The notes below the pieces were generated by a model that saw only the letters and a program-made list of their open reading frames with translations, searched no databases and had not been told where the DNA came from. DNA of 64,000 nucleotides. Origin: Tenebrio molitor. Lineage: Eukaryota > Arthropoda > Insecta > Coleoptera > Tenebrionidae. The stretch covers positions 15,314,001-15,378,000 of the forward strand of contig NC_091047.1 of the NCBI RefSeq assembly GCF_963966145.1. The letters are read 5' to 3'. A program made the position numbers and the translations under genes. How positions within the stretch are numbered: position 1 is the first letter of the stretch; each line of letters begins with the position of its first letter. Positions 43,001 to 54,566 of this stretch are shown here, piece after piece.

Positions 43001-46000
43001 TTCCCACTCAAAATTAGTGGGATAAGTATCATTTATCCCACGGGATTAGATAAAATAATGTAAACAATTTAAAAAAAGATATTTAGATAAAAGTCAAGAA
43101 AGTCAACCGCCGAAGTTTTTGTGATTTCACGTTTATAATCAATATTGCGCAATTATTTCCTTAATTTACAGATGTATAGCTTATGTAGAGGATGTTTAGG
43201 TACATACTTTGAATTGGAGAGTCAAAGAAATCTTTAGGAGTAAATCATCCTATATGTATGTCGCTACTCAAGCTACTGTTCTCTGCAAACGTAAATATCG
43301 CCTCCTTATTTGTAATTTTCATAATAACCATAAATACCAAATATGCTATACCAATAAGATTACGAGTGAGCGATATTTTGCTTCATAAATTAATTCCTGC
43401 TAAAACTATTTGTTTAGGATTAAACTAATGATAAAAAGAAGTAGTGTAGTCTAGTTTATAATACATAGCTACAAAAAAAAAAAAAAAATAAGGGGTGGCT
43501 ATGAAAAACAAAATTTCCGAAAATGTGCGGGCGCGGGGCAACTTAATAAACTGTCAGATGTCAATTTTAATATTTATGTGAATTTGCACCACAATGGTTT
43601 TTTGATTTTTGAACAGCGTTTAGATATATACAGGGTTATTCACGAGAGACTTCTGATGAAAATTTCGTTATATGCAACCCAAAATACAAGAAACCCCTAG
43701 AACTTGATATTTTGTTTAATTCGAAATAAGTTAGCAATCCAAGTACACTTTCTCTTTATTGAGGTTATGAGCAAAAGTTAATATAAATGTGAAAACTGAC
43801 ATGACAGACAATAAGGACTAGCAATCGTTGATTTAAATATTACTTTTTATAAATTTAGGAAGCTAGAAACCATTGGAAATTGTAGATTCGGTTGCATATA
43901 ACGAAATTTTCATCGGAAGTCTCTCGTGACTAACCCTGTATAAGAAAAATAACAATTGTTTTTTTAACAACTATATTAAAACTATTTTTCAAATTAAAAA
44001 TTTACCAACAGTAATGAAATTGCACCTGAGCTTAATTTAACGTCTCATGGCTTCTTTATGAGGACAGTGGTTTTGTGGTTGCCATAAAACTCTCATAACT
44101 TTTTATTAACTCTCCGTCGTTGCATGCAACTGAAAGATTTAATTGAAAAATAACTCACCAATTTCTCTAAAAGTAGCCAGTTGCTGCCAACAGGTTATCA
44201 AAGAACAGGAACCTGATACACCATGGCATTTGCAGGTGACTTTCGATCTCTTGATGACGGCCTACAATGAAATAACAATTAAACAAAATGAAAAAACGTA
44301 TAGCAACAAGCCGCAAAAAGTAAATTATCCTTCTCAGGCCCGAACCGGTAAGTATTACGTTTTTTCAGCGATTCCGACCAAGATGTGTGTTCCCCGAGTT
44401 CTAATAAAGCGACAAGTTAGCTAACACAAAGTGACGATTGTCACGTTATCTTCACCAACATTCAATAAAGTCATTATTCACCATTACAACCGCATATCTT
44501 ACATCCCACGACGATGATATTTTATAAAACTGATGTGCAAACGCAAACAACTCGCGTCTTGATAATTAGGGAGGGTGCAATAAGATAAATTTACACAGCA
44601 CGTCAGCAAATAAAACTCGGAGATAACATCTGCAGATGTGATAAATAATTACCACTCGATAATTCCCGTCGCAACACACTAAACCTCCGCAGGAAACTAT
44701 CGTGAAGAATGCTTGAGTGCAGCCAGTTCTATCGTTTAAATAAACAATTATCCTACTGCATTACAGAAGACAATCTGCATTTATTGCATGCACATCACAT
44801 ATGTCCTTTTAGTATCGTCATTGAAATTCCTGGAAGCTACATCTAAGAGTGCCGTCAGACTTCTGGATTAAACAGTAACGCAATTAATTACTTATTGTTA
44901 GTAATACCGTTAGTAATATCGTGTGATCAACAAAATTTGTAATCGAGTAAGACTTGGAAATATCAGAACTGCCAGATAAAATAAAAAACAACAGTATACA
45001 AAATAAACATGGCGGAAAATATAATTTTTAAATTTTGAAAATTTCGAAGGCATTTATTGTATTAAGTTGTAGCATAGGCATAATGATACCTAGAAAGTTA
45101 GGTTAGAAAGTTGTTTATTGATGCTTTATGTAAACCCTGTGCAGTTGTACGGGGTTATTATAAAGGTTTCTAACATCGTAGGTGGCTGTGTGCCATGTTT
45201 TAGGTACGCAATGTTAGAAGCATTTATAATAACCTGTAGTTTGAGGTAAGTACATACAACGAAATGCCTACCAAGAATCTAACAAAAATAGCACAGCATA
45301 TGAGTCTAGTAAAGATTCCTCTTTTGAGCTGCGATCTTGTATTTTTTATATCATTTCTTAGTGTTGTTACTATTATTACCAATAATATTAACTCCTTTTT
45401 TACTTTTGCTACCACAAGTTACAACTTTTTTTACGTTTACGTTTCAATAACTAAATTGTAAAATATCGTAAAATTACTAACAGATTGATATGTCTTATCT
45501 AAAGTTTATATTGTAGAAAAGTTGCAAAGGTTATTAATTTAGTACTAATGAAGTTACGATTTGAATTACATCGTCGTTTAATTACAAGAAGATAATTTTT
45601 TGCTATACTTCGACCAGGAATTATTGGAAGTAGTGTGTCAACGAAGTGGTATTTATGACCAAACTTCTACGTAAGTAAAACAAATTATTATCACGCTACC
45701 AAAACGCAGTAGCCAACAAAATGCGAAACAAGTTTGAAGTAGGTAGATCTTCTAAGAATTTATGTGATATTTTACGAGAGTGATAAACTCATCGGAAAAT
45801 TAGTTTCTTCAAAAAATATGTCTTTAATAAAATAGTCATCAACAAACAGACGTCTGAACGTTGTGAGAGAGTATACCGGCGGACATAACGGTAAAATTAT
45901 TAGATTTTTATTGCGTTATATTATGTTGTTTATTACAATGAGATTCAAGTTTTTGATTTATGTGAACTACTGACTTACTCTTCTACCAGCTTCGTTGTTG

Positions 46001-49000
46001 TGGAGATTCATAAGATTGCGGCCTTGTTCCTTGGAGCCTCTTTTAAACTTTCGTTCTTTCTCTCTAACATCAACAAAATTTTGTGTAAATCTGAAACAAA
46101 CAAAAGATCAACTCATTACTCGTTAAAGGTCACGAAGGTGCAATTTATGACCGTAATCGTCGTCACAAAAACATCTGGGTGGTACAACAATGATACCATA
46201 ATCATCTGTATTCCGGATGCATTATCCCGTGTTCGGGATCGCATGCAACCGGGGGATTACAAATTCGATGCGGCTTTCGGATGACAGATCGTCTAGGGTG
46301 GTCATGACATTTATTATACAGGGCGCTTCAGCCGTGGCGAATCGCGAGCTAGCTGAAAAGAGATTTTCTCGAACGTCTCTACTTTAATTCGATTATGAAT
46401 TATTGTCGGTGGTTCACCAACCAGTGGCGCTCGTGAGATTCAGGTACATACACACGAACTACGAACGAAATATTTTTAAATGAAAAATATTTTGTAACCG
46501 TGGGGGGGTTAATAATCTGAGAAAAACGTTGTCTATAAAGATCTCAGTTTTCTACAAACAAATTTGCTGCCCACGATATTTTTCAAAGAACCCGAGCGGA
46601 ATAAAATTTGTAAATGCTACTCACTTGTAACCATATTCCAAGTTATCGCCGCAACCACCCCACACCCAATCCTTACGCAAATCTTTTGGGCGACCCATTC
46701 TTGAGCACCCACAAGAGGAAAGTTGTCCATCTCTACAAGCTCTTGAAACAGCATAGGATACACCGGCCGATGCTAGAGCATGTGCAAATGCTGATTCGCG
46801 GCTTGCTGAAAAATATAAATTGCATACACTATATTAATCTTTTGTAGATAATTTTTATAAATTACTAAAGTGAATATGTACTTAATGTACATACGAGTAT
46901 GTATAATATTGAAGAGTGAAGAGAGTATACATATAGCTTTATATTCAAAGATTAATTCCACTATTGCTGAATATGTTCCATATAAGTTAATAAATTATCT
47001 AACAACGGCAAATTTCCTCCTTAGACAAAATGTTTAATTTTTTAAAAAGAATGTTTATAAAAAATACAAAAAAAAATATTCGCTCTAACTTGCTTCCAGA
47101 ATTTAGTGTAAAAATACAATGAACTTCTAGAGGAAACGTCACATTCAAACCATTCAGGAAAGTTTACCAAATAGCTAACAACTTTTGGAATTTTGTAAAT
47201 TCTAATCGTTAAATTGAGAAACATTTCGAATCTAGAAAACTATAAACTTCTAGAAGTATGTTCATACATTGGTATAATACATACCAATAAAACCAATAAA
47301 ACCAATAAATAAAATATTCCTAAATGTAAGGTTTTTACGTTTAGTAGAAAGTAGTTCAGTAGTCCAATTTATTATTTTATTTCAAATTACAAGCTAAATA
47401 TAGTTTGCAGTGTTCGGGGATCTAAAAGTGACTCTCAATTACATTATTCGCTTCATATTAATGAAATTATGTATATCAAAATCAAACACAACCTTATGCT
47501 TTATTTTAAAAACTTCCAGAGAATTTTAACGACGTGTTTAATGATTATTTAATTCATTAGATCGACTGCCAGATTACTTGGTCACCACCTTACAATTTAT
47601 ATTACTAGAAGAGAGAGGTATGTACTTTTTCTTTGTCATAAAGTGCGAACATGCTGCTGGCCAATTTATTCCAATGTCGATCATAAAAAGACCAAAATGC
47701 CAAAAAATATTTTGGAAAACAGAAACTCTTAAAACGTTCTCCCAATTTAGAAATGGTAGACGATTTAAAAAATTTGTCTTAATGTTTTAACTCCTCTAAG
47801 TTTAGGAATTAAGATTAAAAAAATAATTAGTTCTTAGTTTAGAATTTATACCGTATCATATTTTTTATAAATTCCTTCAATGCAAGACGTTGTAGATATG
47901 AATAAAAAGACACTTTCTTTATTATGGTATCACTAACTCGTAGGGAATTTTGAGGTAGTTGGAAAAAGAATATCTAAATTCATGGCCTTGACCAAGTTAT
48001 CTACAAGTCTGGAGTCACAATTTTATATCATGAAAGTATATGAAAAGGAGATAATAGAATGTTTCTAGAATCCACTAAAGAATTACATTTTTCACTGGAA
48101 GAAGGCGTGATTGTCTTTTATTATTGTAATAAACAATATAGTGTGGCGATATTAATTTTACCTACAGCTAATAACAGCTAATGCATAATTAAAAATTATG
48201 TTTATGTATACAGGGTGGTCCCGATATAACCTGCCAAAAGAAATCCAGTAATAGGTGACGATGAGTAGAACTCATACACAAAAAAAGTTTCTAATAAAAG
48301 TCTTTTCGTTTTCGAGATAAAAATAATTGAAAATTTGGTCAAAATTTGCTGTACGCTAATGAGTTAATCGGTTTTAAAAAGGTAATTCTGGTTACTTGGC
48401 TGCAATTTCTTTAGCAACGGTACCTGCAACACCTATGACATTTGTCAAGTTTAATTTTAAATTTTCGAATCCTTCAAAAGGTTATGAAATTCACAAAACA
48501 AGAATACGCCGATTTGCATTTACTCTATGGCGAAACACGTGGTAATTCAAGACCGGCAAGGCGACCATACGGCGAGCGTTTTCCTGAAGGAGTCCTTCCG
48601 TCCCGTTGTACTTTTGTGGAGCTACATCCGCATTTATGTGAGGTTGGTTCTGACTGATTCCAATACGATGGCGTCCCCGATCCTCCATTTAACCCCTCTG
48701 GATTTTAATTTTTGGGACCACACGAAAGATTTGGTATACGAAGTTGAAATAAATACAGGAGGCCAACTCCAGAAACGCGTAACAGACGCCGCGAACCAGA
48801 TTTGTAAAAACCCAGAAATGCTGAATTCTGTTTATTAAAATTGGTACCAGCGTACTCAAATGTGCTTAAATGCCAACGGAAGGCACACAGAACATTTATT
48901 ATAAAATAATTGTTCTAGTCTAGTTTACCTTTCATTAGTTAGTAGATATTCTCAGTTAGAGTTGAAAGTACGAATATGTAAAGTGTAAATAAATTTATTC

Positions 49001-52000
49001 AATACATTATTTTGGCTATTTAACCACAATTAAGACGATACTCTTGTTACACAGTTCTTCCACAATTTTGCACACACTACCTCTACATTTATTTATACAT
49101 TGAGGAACACCACTTTATTTATTACTCATTCATCTCAGTCTACAAAATCAGCTTTTGTACCTAAATAAGCTGGTGAATTAACGCACACAGTGTAGGTACA
49201 GCGTTTTCAATAAATGTCATTAATTTGATTTAGTTTGTCAGATTTGAGATTTGTCATAAACGATTCAGGTACCTATGTTGCTTAGATACTGTCATACTTA
49301 CAAACACCAACAATTAATTCCTGAGTAGGTACGTATTTTTGTGGTCAGCAGCGTCGAATGGGTGTGGATAGGGGTTAATTTATCCCCATTATTTTGGACC
49401 TAACAAAATGGGGTTTTTTGGACTTGTTAGATCCTTCTAATGACCCAGAATTTTTTTGGCAGGTTATATCGGGACCACCTGTATACATTGCACTCATTGC
49501 AGCAACCGCTACTTTGTTCATTTGCGTATACATCGCTATCGTTCATCAAAGAAAGCACCTAATTTCTTCCCGAAGAAGATATTTATTATTTATTTTATTA
49601 CATACTTTTATACACATCTCGTTGATCGTATCCTAGGGAGTATTGGTGTAATTTGCAAGACGAGCCACTAATTATTTTCTGGTTGTGTCTATTACGAATG
49701 CTTACTTGCTTATGAGAAATCTATGCCCAAATGATGAGCGAGAGTCACATTTGTGAAATTTTGTAGGTCAGTTGCCCATTAGCTTACGTTTAAAAAAAAC
49801 CTTTTTAAAGTTTATAATTAGTTTGTAATGGATAATTAAGAACACGGAAATCCGTTCTTTAATTTATGGCAATTCCGATATTACGTTTCAAGCAACAACG
49901 TCATTAAACAGTGCCCTTTTACCGATGAAAAATCCTTACTTTATCCTCAGGACGAACACCGTTATACCGTTTTAATGAAGCAAACGTGCGGTTCTAATGC
50001 ACAAAATAATCTCGAGTGCTGAAAGCCGGCTCCGTCTCAAATTCTCCACGCATGTATTCACAATGTATTATTACGAGTACATTCATACAATTATTGTAAA
50101 ATGAACAGTTTCATAGTCGCACTAACAGACATTTAACTATTTCTATCTGCGAATTAATACGGATTTTTGAAACACGAGAAACATCATTTCGGAACATTTA
50201 GTGTTTTAGCATCAATCTGGTCTTGTCACTAGAGCAAATAAAACGTCAAAACCAAACGTCGTAAAACTTATTTTGTACTCGATTACATTATTAACTGCGT
50301 TTAAGGTTAAAATCGAATTAAAAATTAATTTCACAGCATTTAAATCAGTGACAGCGTTAACCGTGCACAATGCACATGTCAAAATTGTGACAGTATAAGT
50401 TAAGTGTGAGTTAAGTTTTCTGTCAAAAAATTGGGAGGTATTTAAAAACAAACTATCACTCAATTTTTATTTATTTATGATTCGATCAAAAAATATACAG
50501 TGCGTTCGTAAAGTTCGGAATAAATTCGATAAAACTATAAGTACATATTCATTTCTGAGAAAAATCCTCGTAGAAGTCAACTTTGTTTTTAAAAAATGCA
50601 CATTCTTCAGTACTTTACTTATGTTGACAGCTTTTCATCTCCTAATTATGACGTCATCAAGAATTTTTAAATGAAACCCCCACTTTTTTCTTCTCTTTCT
50701 GATAGACCCTCGTATTACCTTAACAATGAGTAAAAAAAATTCGTAAGTTAGATACCATTTTTTTTTTCAAAAATTTAATTTAATTTTTTACGTAAATATT
50801 TTTTTTGTATGGGTTTAGTTAAAATCGAAGGTTTATTTTAACAGACTAAACAATTTAGAAGATTTGCGGCAGAGAATTCGCCCTGACATTATTGAGCGCA
50901 GTGTACAAAATGTTTGTTGACGGGAGGTAATTTCAACATTTGCGTTGGATTTTATTGATGTTTGTTTGTTTTTGTTTGAGGTCAATTAAAATTTTTACAA
51001 TAAGATTTGAATTAAATTTTTGAAGTAACATTTTTATTTTCTCAAAATACACTCACCGGCAGAAAAAGCGGAACACCATTATTATTTAAAAATCTATCGT
51101 CGCGGTATGTGGTTGCTCTTTTTCAATCAGTCTTTTGAAACCTTCTAACAGCTCGGTGACGACTAGCAAGAGGAGCCTCAATAGCATTAGCTGCATAACG
51201 GAAACAACAACAGTCTTCAACCAAAGCAAAAAATTTGTTTTTATGCGAAATTGCTAATAAAATAGCATATGCTAATGTTCAACGTTATGTTTGCTATCAT
51301 CGCCTCCTAGTCAAAATACATCAAAATAGGTATTATGGGAATAATTTGTTGTTGACCAATTAGTGTTCCGTTTTTTTTGCCGGTGAGTGTAGTAGTTTAT
51401 TTAATGAGTTCGTGTGTAAATTGGGCCTTTTTTGGCACTCGTGGGCCTTTAAAACACTCGTTTCACTCGCGTTTTAAAATGGCCCACTCGTGCCAAAAAA
51501 GGCCCAATTTACACACGAACGAGTTGAATACAACGTTTTTTTGTTCGACGAGACCCTTAAAGGCTCCAAATCGCTTAAAATCTTTAAAATTAGCTTGACG
51601 TTTCGTTTTGACAAGTTGTGATATTTATCAAAATCCGTTCACACAGGACAAAATTCTCAAATTCTGACAGTGTCGAACAAAAAAAATTATGATGTAAATT
51701 ATTAAATTTTTTCATTCATCGTTTAGCCCTTTAGTTAGTACGAAGGCATATCAGAAAAAGAAGAAAAAAGTGGGAGTGGTCATTTAAAAAAATTATTGAT
51801 GACATCATAATTAGGAGATGAAAAGCTGTCAACGTAAGTGAAGTACTGAACAATATGCACTTCTTAAAAACAAAGTTGACCTCTTCCAGGATTTTTTTCA
51901 GAAATTAATACTTACAGTTTTATCGAATTTATTCCGAACATGTATTTCAGCAAAATGAGGTGTATCGTAATAAATTAGTAATGACTAATGATTAACACAC

Positions 52001-54566
52001 ATTATTCTTCTTTTACAGTTTGTGAAAATTTATTTACTTTAGTTATTTAAAGTACACAGTAACATAATATAACCAACAAAAAATGAGATAAGGCTGTGAA
52101 AAGAAAACTCCTGAAAACATGGGGTGTAGCTTCTATTATGTCTATCATCTTTCAAAAATTTGATGGTCAAAAGGAGCTATGCAAAAAAAAAAACAAAAGC
52201 TTTACATTATTATTTATTATTATTACACTTACGTGGCCTACGATTAATATAACCTAACTTTAAATTTGCAAATTACAGTGCCATGGAATAGGAGCCTACC
52301 CACGAGACAGTGGAACGGTGAAATGTTGGTAACGGTGACTCATTCATATAGGAACCGTTCACAAACCAATATAATTTTTAATCTTATTGAAACACATGAT
52401 TGTGTTGGAACACATGGATATTTGTTACTTCATGACAGGTCATACTGGATGACTCAAGTCACAAGTTTTCAAATCTTTCATTTTTCACAGCAGTTCTTAC
52501 CCGTACATTTTTGAAGGCATATGGTACTAACAGCGAAGATGAAGAAAAGTTTTACTGAGACAAAAACTATTATGTACGAACCATTTTTTTGAACACTGTG
52601 TTACAAAGTGGAAACTATTTTTTTTAAATAAAATTCACATTTGACAAGTGACAGTTTATGGAATGGTGCTGTACGTTTTCAGAAATTTTGTTTTCTGTAG
52701 ACGGAATGATGATAATTATTAATTGCAGAGGAAAGTAGATAACTATATTCATAAAAAAATATGTGTTCCACTTCTATTTTATTAATTATACATATAAATT
52801 TTAAAACAAAATTAATCAAATATCGCTATAGAAAATACAGATCAACTCGTTTGATACAAAAAAAATAAAAAGATTTAAAAAGAGTGTGACGAACAGAATT
52901 AAACAGTTTCGTGAGATTCGCTATAATCGAGTTTTAAAGTGGGTCGCAGTTTCTCTGGAATGTCACAAAAAAAGTTTTGTTAATTTAGTTGAATTCAGAT
53001 CGTGTCTATTATACTGACCACTAATGTCAGTCTTAATTCTGCAATTCAACTTAAAAAATTATTTGACATAATACATAATATGTACATATGTATAGGTACA
53101 TATGTATTTGCTGAGATAATGGAAGCGATTAGTTAAACGGTGCGCCGCCACTGACTTTACATCTTGCTAGTTGTGTCAGTTGGAGACTATATAGAGGGCT
53201 AGTAGTGATTTGCATAATGACTCGTAACTAATCATCCAGTGGGCTGTGATTTGTTCGGTGCATGATGCGATTAGTCGCTCCGCTTCTGTCATCTTTCTGT
53301 CTACTTGGTCGTCTGAGGGCCAGTTATATTATGCCCCGTTAGTCTTCACTAACTGTCTATAACATAGATTGGGATGATAAAAATTCAAATGAACTTGAGA
53401 TAAAATCGTATGAAAACGTAATTATTAAAAATTTTAATATACAGCCTATCCCAGAACTGCCTCCCCATAGAAACAATCATCGAAAAGTTTACTTGGAATT
53501 TTGACTTCGAAACCCCGGCAACGCAAAATTGCTGTCATCCTACCTGGTGCTCAACTCTGACTGGTGAAGTTTAGGATGTCTTTTCTCGATTATGGCTTGG
53601 GATAGGACTTTTTTCTTTAAAATTCAGATTATCACATTTACCCAAATTCTCCCTTTTTTTCTGGGGAGGCAGTTCTGGGACAACCTGTATCAATGAGAAT
53701 ATGGCTCTGAAAAAGCTTCACTGGTTAAAAATATCTTTTCTCCCAAATAGACCTATCTGCACAATCGTACGTACCCGTTCTTGATTCCTTAGTGCGAATC
53801 CTCTTTTAATTCGATTTGTTTTTAAAACGCATTATGCAGTTACAAAGTTGGATCTGTACATATTTAAGGCGCATAATGCAATAGCACCAGCAGCACATTT
53901 AACTTAAAAGATTGCTATTACCAATTCTTTAAATAACAAAAGCCTTAACATTTCGTCGTGTTTGTTTGAATTTCACGAGTCACTGATTCAGGAACTAATA
54001 CAAATTGTACGGGGTGTTGATGGATTGGCAAATAATATGGTTTTTATTACCATTGCAGAAATTAAATTTATGTGCATGCATTAGACATGCTTCATACGAA
54101 CGTTAATATGATCCCTATAGGAACAGTAGTTTTATACATACAATTTTCCATCTCTTAAGCTTTCAGACTGCAGCAATTGCGTAACGCTACCAAAAGCAGC
54201 TTCGTGTTTACATTATTGAAGTGCGTACAAAAATTAATTATCACCTACTTGCTGTAATCATGTTTTTAGTGCTTAAGCTATTCTATCCAAATGAAGTGTT
54301 TCTAAATAAACAAAAGCATCTTACCGATGGTTATAACTGGACCGAAGACATTAACATCGTTCAGTATAGAACAGTTCCATCTTCGATTTTGAAATTGATG
54401 TTTGCATTCAGAGAGTGCTTGACGAGCACCAATTGCTACTGCATTCATATGGTCCATGTATAATTGGCAAAGTCTTATTTGACCGGGACTGAGCCCCGGA
54501 AGCGTATGACATGTTGGTGGTCCTTGATCTCCTTGCATTTTCTCGTCTGCGATTAAACCCATTCGT
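34073..54566 (-). CDS. Wnt5: Wnt5 secreted signalling ligand, five 3' coding exons (N-terminus missing)
   Basis: Exons on the minus strand: 54566-54325, 46805-46625, 46090-45979, 44261-44159 and 34428-34073. All phases join, giving about 330 codons. Exon a carries the core start (CHTLPGLSPGQIRLCQLYMD, FQNRRWNCS, NVFGPV). Exon b carries ESAFAHALASAGV, SRACRDGQL, CGCSR and WGGCGDN. Exon c carries FVDVREKER and NLMNLHNNEAGRR. Exon d carries CKCHGVSGSCSLITCW, containing the serine that Porcupine acylates in the family. Exon e carries LRDKYDGATEVRVNRRGRLQ, SPNYC, DGCNLLCCGRGYNT, CKFKWCCQVECKTC and the HTCK end (stop 34075-34073). NRRGRLQ and GSLGTQ-type words fit Wnt5 best; another Wnt subgroup is not fully excluded. 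Wnt5 ligands act in axon guidance through Derailed/Ryk (family knowledge). The signal-peptide exon upstream of 54566 was not found. Introns are 0.5-9.7 kb and full of transposons. Confidence 0.93.
34429..35478. other. Wnt5 intron segment without recognised content
   Basis: AT-rich intronic DNA just upstream of the last Wnt5 exon. No coding frame or inverted-repeat element was recognised. Confidence 0.4.
35479..37257 (+). mobile_element. P-element-like (THAP) transposon remnant with long inverted repeats
   Basis: Left arm from 35479 and right arm ending 37257 are inverted copies over roughly 150-200 bp, sharing TTCATTTAAATTTAT, CCTCAAAGTTGGCG-type, ACGGCCTCCT and TAAGAGACTCGTCTCTTATC. Inside, a short + frame at 35885 (MPQTKKKCCISSRHKVNISY) resembles a THAP zinc finger. 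ORF 36135-36320 carries GYLIMKI followed by CDYC, like the end of P-type transposases. The middle is missing. The outer arm also heads the MITEs at 60073 and 60500. Confidence 0.55.
36364..36660. repeat. Hairpin inside P-like element
   Basis: GAGAAATTGGAATTTTAGCT through CACTTGCAATGGGT (36379-36420) is repeated perfectly inverted at 36595-36632. Shorter matching words lie further in and out (ATAGTTTG, AATCTTCATTATTATA). It may be an inverted duplication of internal element sequence. Confidence 0.7.
37275..37900. repeat. Inverted-repeat element next to the P-like element
   Basis: CATGGCCTCCTAGATTGAAA, AAGTCCCTTATA, and TTAAGAGGGCAGCACAT at 37290-37390 recur in inverted order at 37715-37825. 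The GGCCTCCT...TCTCTTAT words are also shared with the arms of 35479-37257, so it may be a relative of that element. No coding content is recognised. Confidence 0.6.
37916..38136. mobile_element. 221-bp MITE, TA target
   Basis: CCGGGTGATCAAGAAGGACT onward to GTTTAAGTTGG at the left is matched inverted at the right (CCAACTTAAACAGTCC, TTGATCACCCCG). TA flanks at 37914-37915 and 38137-38138. Confidence 0.8.
38141..38834. mobile_element. 694-bp non-autonomous TA-target element, perfect inverted ends
   Basis: TCGGGTGTGTCAAAAAGGAC continuing GGACA is perfectly inverted at the right end. TA lies at 38139-38140 and 38835-38836. It abuts the previous MITE with only TATA between them. Interior ORFs show no transposase motif. 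Confidence 0.8.
38837..41324. other. Wnt5 intron segment without recognised content
   Basis: About 2.5 kb of AT-rich intron. The patch 39330-39530 is less AT-rich and could be conserved non-coding sequence. No coding frame was recognised. Confidence 0.35.
41325..41809. mobile_element. 485-bp foldback element with arms of about 190 bp, TA target
   Basis: CAGTGAGTTTTTTTTAAGAC at 41325 is mirrored at the right end. The arms 41325-41516 and 41617-41809 are inverted copies with only scattered differences, around a GC-rich 100-bp centre. TA at 41323-41324 and 41810-41811. The two ORFs on opposite strands (41362-41553 and 41509-41772) are mirror images caused by the symmetry. Confidence 0.85.
41812..42680. 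other. Wnt5 intron segment without recognised content
   Basis: Mostly AT-rich. No coding frame or repeat structure was recognised. Confidence 0.35.
42681..43065. repeat. Mosaic of palindromic repeats
   Basis: Hairpin 42681-42789 has arms GGGATAAAAGCAATATTACA and its near-complement. After it come repeated units CCCACTGAGTG[A/C]GGTAATGAAA (42919-42970) in a pattern of direct and inverted copies, ending GTGGGATAAGTATCATTTATC. No ORF. Confidence 0.65.
43066..43630. other. Wnt5 intron segment without recognised content
   Basis: AT-rich, with a poly(A) tract near 43473. Nothing recognised. Confidence 0.35.
43631..43938. mobile_element. 308-bp MITE, TA target
   Basis: CAGGGTTATTCACGAGAGAC and about 30 further bases (to ATATGCAACC) are mirrored at the right end with few mismatches. 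TA at 43629-43630 and 43939-43940. Confidence 0.85.
44262..45978. other. Wnt5 intron between exons d and c
   Basis: Mostly AT-rich. It contains the 82-nt hairpin listed separately. The + ORF at 44143-44424 is the antisense of exon d and is not called. Confidence 0.35.
45153..45234. repeat. 82-nt near-perfect hairpin in a Wnt5 intron
   Basis: GGTTATTATAAAGGTTTCTA continuing ACATCG pairs with CGCAATGTTAGAAGCATTTA continuing TAATAACC: a stem of about 25 bp with one small internal mismatch block and a loop of about 28 nt. No TA duplication is obvious. It could be a tiny foldback repeat or a structured small-RNA precursor. Confidence 0.55.
46806..48210. other. Wnt5 intron segment without recognised content
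   Basis: AT-rich, with a short AAACCAATA tandem near 47283. No coding frame recognised. Confidence 0.35.
48211..49481 (+). mobile_element. Complete deletion-derivative of a mariner/IS630-like element, TA target
   Basis: 1271 bp with ends CAGGGTGGTCCCGATATAAC and, inverted, CAGGTGGTCCCGATATAACC. TA lies at 48209-48210 and 49482-49483. It encodes an N-terminal piece (MKFTKQEYADLHLLYGETRG, then SRPARRPYGERFPEG) joined to a C-terminal piece (TPLDFNFWDHTKDLVYEVEI, AANQICKNPEMLNSVY). The central catalytic region is deleted. It has the same fusion point as the copy at 17485-19012. Confidence 0.85.
49484..50496. other. Wnt5 intron segment without recognised content
   Basis: No supported gene. A hydrophobic + frame at about 49484-49636 follows the transposon end and is discussed among rejected items. 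Confidence 0.35.
51050..51389. mobile_element. 340-bp MITE nested in the 50.5-kb element, TA target
   Basis: CACTCACCGGCAGAAAAAGC and GGAACAC at the left are mirrored at the right (GTGTTCCG, TGCCGGTGAGTG). TA at 51048-51049 and 51390-51391. Confidence 0.8.
51392..51687. repeat. Palindromic repeat family, most complete copy
   Basis: It begins GTAGTTTATTTAATGAGTTC. The centre is a large palindrome, TTGGGCCTTTTTTGGCACTC with GTGGGCC and the complement. Then come CGTTTTTTTGTTCGACGAGA and TTAAAATTAGCTTGACGTTT, ending after CTGACAGTGTCGAAC. It matches 17547-17855 throughout and 16498-16655 in part. It lies directly against the right end of the MITE. Confidence 0.7.
51944..53441. other. Wnt5 intron segment without recognised content
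   Basis: AT-rich except 53120-53340, which is clearly less AT-rich and without a coding frame; it could be a regulatory element. No gene recognised. Confidence 0.35.
53442..53687. mobile_element. 246-bp MITE, TA target
   Basis: CAGCCTATCCCAGAACTGCC and TCCCC at the left are mirrored at the right (GGGGAGGCAGTTCTGGGA, CAACCTG). TA at 53440-53441 and 53688-53689. Confidence 0.85.

Larger units (their letters stand above)
50497..51943. mobile_element. Tc1/mariner-type element with about 240-bp inverted arms, carrying two insertions
   Basis: GTTCGGAATAAATTCGATAA near 50513 recurs inverted near 51917-51938. The arms match for about 240 bp (shared words TTTCATCTCCTAATTATGA and CACTTTTTTCTTC). A degenerate C-terminal transposase frame (RIRPDIIERSVQNVC) lies at about 50870-50920. 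The centre holds a 340-bp MITE and a palindromic repeat. Confidence 0.75.

Noticed and set aside
42880..43065. CRISPR-like spaced repeats
   Set aside because: Units are palindromic words at irregular spacing in an animal genome, typical of foldback repeats.
44143..44424. 93-codon + ORF
   Set aside because: It is the antisense of Wnt5 exon 44159-44261, which carries the conserved Wnt motif.
46000..46284. 94-codon + ORF
   Set aside because: It is antisense to the Wnt5 exon at 45979-46090 and the adjoining intron.
49394..49636. Hydrophobic 80-codon + ORF
   Set aside because: The first third is the end of a transposon. The hydrophobic tail (YIALIAATATLFICVYIAIV) looks membrane-like, but there is no start or splice context that I can support.
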